5,020 nucleotides of DNA from Burkholderiales bacterium (GTDB taxonomy: Bacteria; Pseudomonadota; Gammaproteobacteria; Burkholderiales; Burkholderiaceae_C), in contig SXXD01000245.1 in the NCBI GenBank assembly GCA_005789685.1, forward strand, positions 1-5,020. The letters are read 5' to 3'. A model generated the notes under the pieces. It was not told the origin of the DNA. It worked only from the letters and a program-made list of their open reading frames with translations, and ran no database searches. This document shows, one piece after another, positions 1 through 5,020 of the stretch (its first letter is position 1; each line of letters begins with the position of its first letter). The position numbers and the translations under genes are program-made.

Positions 1-1
1 C

Positions 2-1084
2 CGCGATCAAATTTTAGATTTAGACCGCGAGCACGACAGTGGCCATATCAGTGATGAAGAATGGCAGCAGTCGCGCGATGAATTGAGCCTGCGCCTGCTA
101 GAAGATACAGCTGCGGTCGATGACCCGGCGGCCAAAACCGAAAAGCCTGCCATTTGGACGGCGGTAGTTCTGGCTGTGGCTTTGCCTTTGGGCTCCATGG
201 CTACGTACATGTGGGTGGGCCAGCCCGAGGCCTTGAACCCTTTGGCCTTGAAAACTCCTGATCAAGTTGACCCCAAAGATTTGACCAAAATGGCGCAGAC
301 TTTGGCAGAAAAACTTCAAGACAAGCCCGACAATTTGCAAGGTTGGGTCATGTTGGGTCGAACCTACCGAACCTTAGAAAATTTTGATGCAGCACTTAGG
401 GCCTACGACAGCGCGCTCAAGCTCTCTGACGACGACGACTTGAAGTTGGAGCGCATTGAGGTCATTGCCATGCAGCGTCAAGGTCAATTTGAAGGTGAAC
501 CTTGGAACGTCATTCGTGAAGTTTTACAAAGAGATCCGCAACACTTTGGTGCTTTGCTGACGGCAGGCAGTGCCTCTTACGCAGAAGGCAAGTTTGCAGA
601 TGCATTGAAGTACTGGGAGCAGGCCAGAAAGCCCTTAGACGCCAACAATCCTGATTTACAAGGCTTGGAGAGCGCGATTGCGACTGTGCGTGAAAGATTG
701 GGCATGCCGCCTGCTAAAGCCGCACCTGCGGCAGCTTCCGGACTCAGTGTGACCGGGCAAGTGAACTTGTCTGCTTCCTTGAAGTCCAAGGCCAGTCCCA
801 ATGATGTGGTGTTTATTTATGCAACCCCTGCCAACGGCGATCGAATGCCCTTGGCCATCTTTAAAACCACTGTGTCGCAGTTGCCTTTCAATTTCACGCT
901 CGACGATTCCACTGCCATGGCCCCCGATCGCAAGTTATCAGCGGCCGGTGAAGTCATGGTAAAGGTGCGCGTGACCAAGTCGGGCAATGCCATGCCGCAA
1001 TCTGGCGATTTGTCGGGCAGTTTGGGTCCTGTCAAAGTAGGCGCCAGAGGCTTGAAATTAGAAATCAAGGATCAGATTCCTTGA
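2..1084 (+). CDS. ccmI: c-type cytochrome biogenesis protein CcmI/CycH, 5' end beyond the window
   Basis: This is the CcmI subunit of System I cytochrome c maturation. In this family the membrane part works with CcmF/CcmH in haem ligation and the periplasmic TPR part holds the apocytochrome c C-terminus. The frame is open from base 2 to TGA at 1082-1084 (360 residues visible). Residues 1-35 form a charged, leucine-containing cytosolic loop (RDQILDLDREHDSGHISDEE and onward), as found between the two CcmI membrane helices. Residues about 50-73 are the second helix. Residues about 109-145 and 179-218 look like TPR units, followed by an Ala/Pro linker at about 238-247 and the Ig-like CycH C-terminal domain from 248 to the end. 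The first helix is missing because it lies before the window. A TTG at 83 is not the start, since CcmI-like coding continues upstream of it. The other ccm genes are expected upstream. Family assignment is firm; whether the upstream part is fused to CcmH cannot be seen. Confidence 0.9.
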   Translation, partial: RDQILDLDREHDSGHISDEEWQQSRDELSLRLLEDTAAVDDPAAKTEKPAIWTAVVLAVALPLGSMATYMWVGQPEALNPLALKTPDQVDPKDLTKMAQTLAEKLQDKPDNLQGWVMLGRTYRTLENFDAALRAYDSALKLSDDDDLKLERIEVIAMQRQGQFEGEPWNVIREVLQRDPQHFGALLTAGSASYAEGKFADALKYWEQARKPLDANNPDLQGLESAIATVRERLGMPPAKAAPAAASGLSVTGQVNLSASLKSKASPNDVVFIYATPANGDRMPLAIFKTTVSQLPFNFTLDDSTAMAPDRKLSAAGEVMVKVRVTKSGNAMPQSGDLSGSLGPVKVGARGLKLEIKDQIP

Positions 1085-1146
1085 TGGGGGCTTCACTCCA
1101 ATTACTTCACCACGCCTGAGCAAATGACAAGGCCTGTGAATATCCG
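1085..1146. other. convergent intergenic gap between ccmI and the monooxygenase gene
   Basis: This 62-base gap separates two genes that converge tail to tail. The only dyad noticed is a weak one, GCCT and AGGC about 12 bases apart around 1114-1133, with no run of T after it on either strand. It therefore does not qualify as a clear intrinsic terminator. No small gene is visible here. Termination may be Rho-dependent or may occur inside the opposing gene, which is inference. Confidence 0.5.
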
Positions 1147-2856
1147 TTAAGCCCCGCTGGCTTGTTTCAAAATTTGAGAGGCTTGGCTGGCGTCAGTGCC
1201 ACGCCAAGCGACGATTTGATCGGGCCTGATCAGTACCAAGTTGGCTTCGTACAAATCGATCAATTTTTGGGAATCAAAGCGCAAGACTTTGAAGTCCAAA
1301 TGGCACTGTGAAGCTGCTTCTGAAAACTTCAAAGCATCTTGTGCCAATTGACCATTGTCTTTGCCCAGCACCAGCAAGGTCCATTCAAAATTAAAGTGGT
1401 CGAACAGAGAACTGCCATCAGGCAACCAAGCGTGAGGAGGGCGTCCACCTGGGCACGCTGAGGGGATGTATGTATTGGAAGCATCGGCCGGTGCTTGTGT
1501 GCCATCTGCAACGATGAGCGGCGATTGCATGTATCGGCCGCCAAATGTAACCCCTGGAATATTGAATTCCCTTCGTGCATGGCCATTCAAGTAGTCAGAG
1601 GCGATGCTTCGTGCCTGCTCGCCTTCAGGCGAAATGTCTTCAAGCGCCTTGTCAGCATCAAACAGCCCAATGGAGTCTGCAAACTGCCTTGCATAGCCAG
1701 TGTTGCGAATGGCCAAGGGCTTTCTTTCGATTTCGTAACTGTTGAGCAGAGCGGGCTGTGCTTGGCCTTTTAAAACCGCTGAGAGTTTCCATCCTAAGTT
1801 CACGGCATCTTCAACCGCCGTGTTGTAGCCTAGACCGCCTGTAGGCGTGAACAAATGAACTGCATCCCCTCCTAGAAAGATGTTTCCCTTTTGGAAGTTG
1901 TCTGCCACCAACGCATGGCCAGCGAGCCAGGTGGCCATCGATAAAATTTCAATGTCAATGGGCTGGCCGTAGGCCAGTGCAAACAGTCTTTTGGCATCTT
2001 CTGCTGTCAGTGCTTCGGTGGCAGCGTCGTCTGCCATTTGCACATGAAAGGCAAACTCACTGACGCCATCAACCGACATGATGAAGGCGCGCAGTTCAGG
2101 ATTGACGATGACATACATCCAAGCTCGGTCATTTGGATTTCGTTCGTAGAAATGTGGGGCCTTCAAGTAAACCGCCAGCATTTTTCCGCCCATGAAATTG
2201 CGCTTGAAGCCTGTGGCGCCGCCCCATGCAATGCCGAGTTCATGGCGAACGAAACTTCTGGCGCCATCTGCGCCGATTAAGTACCTGGCTCTGACTTTAA
2301 GAGAGGCGGGTTCAGCCGAATTGACTTGTTGAATGCTGGCCTGAATAGGATGACTCGCTGCAACTGAACCTGCGTTGCTGGCTGAGAGACTTTCATCGAT
2401 GAATGATTCAAGTTTCCATCCATAACGAATGTCATTGCTAGCCCATTTTTCGGAGTGCTGGCGCAGTGTCACTTCGACAAATTTTTGAGAAATACGGTGC
2501 GGCAATTCAGCAGCACTCCATGAGCCCGTCATGGCTTTGACAGCTTGGGGTGCGGCCGCCGCGGTGGGCAATCTAAGCCGGGCCAACTCAATACCACTGA
2601 AGCGTGTGAGGTAGGTGATGTCAGTGGGGTGATGGGGCGGCAGTCCTTGCGCGCGAATTTCTTGTGCAAATCCGAGACGCCGAAAATGCTCCATTGTGCG
2701 AGCCTGCGTGGCATTGGCTTGTGGGTTGAAGGCCGTGCTAGCTTTCGGGTCGACCAACAGACACTTGATGTGCCTGCGTCCTAATTCGTTAGCCAACATG
2801 AGGCCAAAAGGCCCACCCCCTGCAATCAGGACATCGATTTCTAGAGCCTTAGTCAT
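1147..2856 (-). CDS. FAD-dependent monooxygenase, class A aromatic hydroxylase type
   Basis: Members of this family (PheA/TfdB phenol hydroxylases, MhpA, polyketide hydroxylases such as RdmE) use NAD(P)H and O2 to hydroxylate aromatic or polyketide-like substrates in the cytoplasm. Residues are counted from the ATG at 2856 (569 aa, normal length). The N-terminal FAD Rossmann motif GGGPFG is at 13-18, with Phe where Val is usual. The DG motif GADGARS is at 195-201. The GD motif begins at GGD 329-331 and runs into TPTGGLGYNT at 337-346, close to the usual PPTGGFGMNT. The C-terminal third resembles the thioredoxin-like domain, with PGGRPPHAWLPDG near 469-481 and LVLIRPDQIVAWRG near 540-553. A TTG directly before the ATG could also start translation and add one residue. 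The ATG lies 3 bases after the stop of the membrane fusion gene, so the pair is probably an operon with coupled translation; no clear Shine-Dalgarno is seen. An Ala/Ser-rich loop spans about 156-185. The substrate cannot be named. Confidence 0.88.
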   Translation of the reverse strand: MTKALEIDVLIAGGGPFGLMLANELGRRHIKCLLVDPKASTAFNPQANATQARTMEHFRRLGFAQEIRAQGLPPHHPTDITYLTRFSGIELARLRLPTAAAAPQAVKAMTGSWSAAELPHRISQKFVEVTLRQHSEKWASNDIRYGWKLESFIDESLSASNAGSVAASHPIQASIQQVNSAEPASLKVRARYLIGADGARSFVRHELGIAWGGATGFKRNFMGGKMLAVYLKAPHFYERNPNDRAWMYVIVNPELRAFIMSVDGVSEFAFHVQMADDAATEALTAEDAKRLFALAYGQPIDIEILSMATWLAGHALVADNFQKGNIFLGGDAVHLFTPTGGLGYNTAVEDAVNLGWKLSAVLKGQAQPALLNSYEIERKPLAIRNTGYARQFADSIGLFDADKALEDISPEGEQARSIASDYLNGHARREFNIPGVTFGGRYMQSPLIVADGTQAPADASNTYIPSACPGGRPPHAWLPDGSSLFDHFNFEWTLLVLGKDNGQLAQDALKFSEAASQCHLDFKVLRFDSQKLIDLYEANLVLIRPDQIVAWRGTDASQASQILKQASGA

Positions 2857-2862
2857 CAATCA
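2854..2862 (-). promoter_or_regulatory. stop/start junction of the two-gene operon
   Basis: Read on the minus strand the junction is TGATTGATG. The TGA stop of the membrane fusion gene is followed directly by a TTG in the monooxygenase frame and then by ATG. No purine-rich Shine-Dalgarno motif is seen at the usual distance, so translation of the second gene probably depends on ribosomes finishing the first (inference). ATG at 2856 is preferred as the start, with TTG at 2859 as the alternative. Confidence 0.55.
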
Positions 2863-4929
2863 TTTCACAACGGCAAACAAGCTGCTGTAGTCGTCAGTCC
2901 AGGGTACAAACTCAGTTGGACTCTCCAGTGTTGTGGCTGCCTTCAAAGCATTTTGTGCAAACCATTGAGAGTCCTTGGACATCAAGGCCCACCTCGAAGG
3001 GTAAACCAAACGATCGTCGTCTCCAGGGTGATCAATGAGCTTGGCTGTAAAGCCCAGTTTTTGTGCGGCAGTTTGAATGACGGGTTGAAGGTCTAAAAAT
3101 CTGTTGGTGATGTGGACAGCTATCACGCCATTCGGCTTCAGATGCCTGGCGTATTGTTCAAAGGCCTCGCGCGTGAGCAAGTGCACAGGCACTGAATCGC
3201 CTGAAAATGCATCAATGACCAGAACGTCGAATTGCTGTGGCGATTCAGCTTCGAGTTGCAATCTTGCATCGCCCAGCACAAGTTCTGTTTTTGCCAATGT
3301 CTTTGACAGAAAACTGAAGTTGTTTTGAGCCATGCCAATCACGAGTGGATCGATTTCATAAAATCTGTAGGTGTCTTCTTGCCTGCCATAGGTGGCCAAT
3401 GTTCCTACACCCAAACCAACGACGCCAATGCGAACAGGACCCTGGGTCATTTGCGTGTTGATGGCAAGTCCAGCGCCTGCATCGGCGTTGTAATAAGTGG
3501 TGGGTTCCATCGCACGTTCAGGTGCTAAGAACTGTCTGCCATGCACGATCTGACCATGAAGCATGCTTCGGTAACCGTTTTCGGGAAATGCAAAAACCCT
3601 CAGAGTGCCATAGAAATTGCGGTCTTTCATTTCCACGCCAGATGTCTCTTGTATGTGATCGTTCACTGACACAGTGCCTAGGACGACCAGCGCAAGAGTG
3701 CTGGTTACAGCAAAAACTGGCCTACCGAACCCATGTGAAATGGCTGGCCATGCGCGCCACAGCGACAGACTGACGACGAGGCCACTCAAGACTACCGCGA
3801 CAGACAATTCGTAATGGCCATCGAATGCATAAGGCGCAATGACGCCTACAAAAAAGCCACCTAAAAATCCACCCACAGACAGCATCAAGTAATACAAAGT
3901 GAGCTGCCTTGTAGGCGGTTGTTGCAAAGCCAGTTCACCGTGGCAAACCATGCACACGACAAAAAATGCCGAGAGGTTAATGCCCATGGCCACCAGCAGT
4001 GGCAAATCGGACAAGCCCAGCGTGGGCAGGTAAGCCAGCGCGCCTAAACTTAAAACTAAGAGCGGTAAAAAAATGCGTCTTTGATACCAACCCTGTCGTT
4101 CAAAACACAAAATGAAGGTCAGCAAGTAAAGCGCCAGTGGTGCAATCCATAGCAAAGGAATGGGCGCAATGTTCTGTGTGAGATAACTGGTGTCGGCCAC
4201 CATCAAAATAGAGGGGCAGGCTGCCAGGGCCACCCACAGCAGCAATTGGCCAGCTTTGATGGATGACGAGTCTTTGTCCTCGGTCTGATGACCTGAGGCT
4301 TGCGTTTTTTCTACCAAGGACTTGGCATGCCTGCCGCGCCAAGCCAAGCTGCCACAGGCCAGTACAAACAGAACAAACAAGCCTGACCATGCCAAAGACT
4401 GCCAACGTGTTGGCAACAAAGGTTCGACCAAAAATGGGTAGGCCAACAAGGCCAACATAGAGCCAAAGTTGGAAAGTGCAAAAAGCCTGTAAGTGACAGC
4501 GCCGCTGCGTTCGCGTGCAAACCAAGCTTGGACCAGAGGCCCTGTTGTTGAGAGAACCATGTAGGGCAAACCAATAGAGGCGCTTAGCAAACCCAGAATG
4601 CGCAAAGTGGGGTTCTCTGCGCCCGTGGGCTTCCAAAAATCACTTGGCGTAATGGGGAGCAGCAGCACGCAACTGGCCAGCAAGACCATGTGAAGAAGGC
4701 TTTGACGCAGAGGTGTCAAGTGACTGACCACCCAATGCGTGTAAAGATAGCCCAGCAACAGCAGGGCTTGGAAAAACAGCATGCAAGTGGTCCAGACTGA
4801 GGCCGATCCGCCAAACCAAGGCAGGATCATTTTGCCCATCATGGGCTGGACTTGGAAAAGTAAGAAAGCACTCAGGAAAATAGTTAGGCCGTAGAGAAAT
4901 ACGGCCTTCAGATCAGTAGATTTTTGCAT
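2860..4929 (-). CDS. fused MFS-like membrane / spermidine synthase-like protein
   Basis: The 689-residue product joins a polytopic membrane half to a soluble aminopropyltransferase-like half. About 13 hydrophobic segments are seen, roughly at 9-29, 44-64, 75-93, 112-133, 149-168, 178-197, 228-246, 255-276, 285-303, 308-330, 343-364, 374-391 and 404-422, with a hydrophilic linker at about 198-225. The C-terminal half has a nucleotide-binding glycine motif GLGVGT (505-510), YEIDP (524-528; Glu525 matches the ribose-binding Glu), GDAR (553-556), and IDAFSGDSVPVHLLT (572-586), in which Asp573 matches the catalytic Asp of spermidine synthases. It ends with HITNR (606-610) and WTDDYS (677-682), which are typical of the fused family. 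Several polyamine-pocket acids are replaced, so aminopropyl transfer to putrescine is doubtful. The ATG at 4929 is the only usable start: the frame stays open upstream to the window edge but has no ATG, GTG or TTG. It is the first gene of an apparent two-gene operon with the monooxygenase. The physiological role of the family is not established to my knowledge. Confidence 0.9.
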   Translation of the reverse strand: MQKSTDLKAVFLYGLTIFLSAFLLFQVQPMMGKMILPWFGGSASVWTTCMLFFQALLLLGYLYTHWVVSHLTPLRQSLLHMVLLASCVLLLPITPSDFWKPTGAENPTLRILGLLSASIGLPYMVLSTTGPLVQAWFARERSGAVTYRLFALSNFGSMLALLAYPFLVEPLLPTRWQSLAWSGLFVLFVLACGSLAWRGRHAKSLVEKTQASGHQTEDKDSSSIKAGQLLLWVALAACPSILMVADTSYLTQNIAPIPLLWIAPLALYLLTFILCFERQGWYQRRIFLPLLVLSLGALAYLPTLGLSDLPLLVAMGINLSAFFVVCMVCHGELALQQPPTRQLTLYYLMLSVGGFLGGFFVGVIAPYAFDGHYELSVAVVLSGLVVSLSLWRAWPAISHGFGRPVFAVTSTLALVVLGTVSVNDHIQETSGVEMKDRNFYGTLRVFAFPENGYRSMLHGQIVHGRQFLAPERAMEPTTYYNADAGAGLAINTQMTQGPVRIGVVGLGVGTLATYGRQEDTYRFYEIDPLVIGMAQNNFSFLSKTLAKTELVLGDARLQLEAESPQQFDVLVIDAFSGDSVPVHLLTREAFEQYARHLKPNGVIAVHITNRFLDLQPVIQTAAQKLGFTAKLIDHPGDDDRLVYPSRWALMSKDSQWFAQNALKAATTLESPTEFVPWTDDYSSLFAVVK

Positions 4930-4932
4930 GCC

Positions 4933-4947
4933 GGCGATTATGACGCC
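4933..4947 (-). promoter_or_regulatory. short hairpin just before the operon start codon
   Basis: On the minus strand GGCG-TCATAAT-CGCC could form a 4-bp GC stem with a 7-base loop, ending three bases before the ATG of the membrane fusion gene. It occupies the place where a Shine-Dalgarno sequence would be, and none is recognisable there. It could lower translation initiation, or it may be a chance dyad, since a 4-bp stem is common at random. Confidence 0.25.
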
Positions 4948-4974
4948 TACAAGGCACTTTGCACTGAAATAGTG

Positions 4975-5001
4975 AATCCATGTGACAACTGAACATGGAT
5001 T
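4975..5001. repeat. perfect 9-bp inverted repeat with 9-bp spacer, candidate operator
   Basis: The left arm AATCCATGT (4975-4983) and the right arm ACATGGATT (4993-5001) are exact reverse complements, separated by GACAACTGA. The arm centres are 18 bases apart. That is nearly two helical turns, so a dimeric regulator could meet both arms on roughly one DNA face. The dyad is about 45 bases upstream of the operon ATG and overlaps the TTGTCA -35-like element on the minus strand. It lacks a T run and is AT-rich in the stem, so an intrinsic terminator is unlikely. No regulator gene is visible in the window, and the regulatory role is inferred from position and symmetry. Confidence 0.5.
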
Positions 5002-5002
5002 G

Positions 5003-5020
5003 ATGGGTATTATGGCGGAA
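5003..5020 (+). CDS. possible first codons of a divergent plus-strand gene
   Basis: ATG at 5003 and ATG at 5012 are in the same frame, and that frame stays open for the remaining bases (MGIMAE). A divergent gene starting here would fit the symmetric element just upstream. Only six codons are visible and no clear Shine-Dalgarno precedes them, so this is a weak suggestion with no identifiable product. Confidence 0.2.

Larger units (their letters stand above)
4930..5020. promoter_or_regulatory. intergenic region upstream of the minus-strand operon, likely divergent promoter region
   Basis: This region must hold the promoter of the minus-strand operon unless the operon is read from further upstream. 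On the minus strand CATAAT (4942-4937) resembles a -10 box, but it lies only 7 bases before the ATG and has no good -35 partner. TTGTCA (4988-4983) resembles a -35 box without a clear -10 at the right spacing. On the plus strand TATTAT (5008-5013) resembles a -10, and GTGACA (4982-4987) is 20 bases away, which is too far for a good promoter. The region holds a 9-bp inverted repeat and two short dyads (CACT/AGTG at 4962-4974 and GGCG/CGCC at 4933-4947). No single promoter can be assigned with confidence. Confidence 0.4.

Noticed and set aside
83..1084. TTG at 83 as the start of ccmI
   Set aside because: The frame is open back to base 2 and the residues before 83 match the cytosolic loop of CcmI. 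The gene enters from the left edge, and the TTG is an internal Leu codon.
1112..1136. GCCT/AGGC dyad as a terminator between the convergent genes
   Set aside because: The stem has only 4 bases with a 12-base loop and no T run follows on either strand.
1495..1773. 92-codon plus-strand open frame antisense to the monooxygenase gene
   Set aside because: It lies entirely opposite a conserved gene, its product resembles no known family, and no ribosome-binding site was noticed. It is a shadow frame.
4100..4636. 178-codon open frame on the minus strand inside the membrane fusion gene
   Set aside because: It overlaps a well supported membrane-protein coding region in another frame and shows no recognisable motif. 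Its length is explained by the biased codons of hydrophobic segments.
2860..4929. Naming the fusion gene speE
   Set aside because: The catalytic domain lacks several residues of true spermidine synthases and is fused to a membrane domain, so the symbol would imply an unproven function.
3839..4952. 13-base direct repeat ATGACGCCTACAA at 3839-3851 and 4940-4952
   Set aside because: One copy is inside coding sequence and the other is before the start codon. A single 13-base match in 5 kb is plausible by chance, and there is no further similarity around it.

Overview
The window looks like chromosomal DNA of a Gram-negative proteobacterium. A betaproteobacterium of the Burkholderiales/Comamonadaceae type is the best guess. 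The reasons are a free-standing CcmI-type cytochrome c maturation protein, moderate GC judged by eye, and a combination of protein families common in that group. The genus cannot be fixed from the sequence alone.

Layout: (1) Positions 2-1084, plus strand, hold the 3' part of ccmI (cycH), the apocytochrome c chaperone and ligation-complex subunit of the System I (Ccm) pathway. Its first membrane helix and true start lie before the window, so the gene is truncated only by the window edge. (2) Positions 1085-1146 are a short convergent (tail-to-tail) gap with no convincing terminator. (3) Positions 1147-2856, minus strand, encode a complete class A FAD-dependent aromatic-ring-type monooxygenase of about 569 residues with a degenerate thioredoxin-like C-terminal domain. 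(4) Positions 2860-4929, minus strand, encode a complete 689-residue membrane protein: an MFS-like bundle of about 13 predicted helices followed by a spermidine synthase-like (Rossmann/methyltransferase fold) domain. (5) Positions 4930-5020 are an intergenic region containing a perfect 9-bp inverted repeat, smaller dyads and possibly the first codons of a divergent plus-strand gene.

The two minus-strand genes are almost certainly one transcription unit. The membrane fusion gene comes first and its TGA stop is followed after 3 bases by the monooxygenase ATG. Their pairing is the most interesting aspect of the window. In the synthase-like domain the residues that bind the nucleotide/SAM-like cofactor are kept, but several acidic residues that hold the polyamine in true spermidine synthases are replaced. 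Its substrate may therefore not be putrescine. The co-transcribed hydroxylase could act on the same or a related small molecule, but this is inference. ccmI is transcribed towards this operon and is probably unrelated to it.

No tRNA, rRNA, CRISPR array, insertion sequence or phage gene was recognised.
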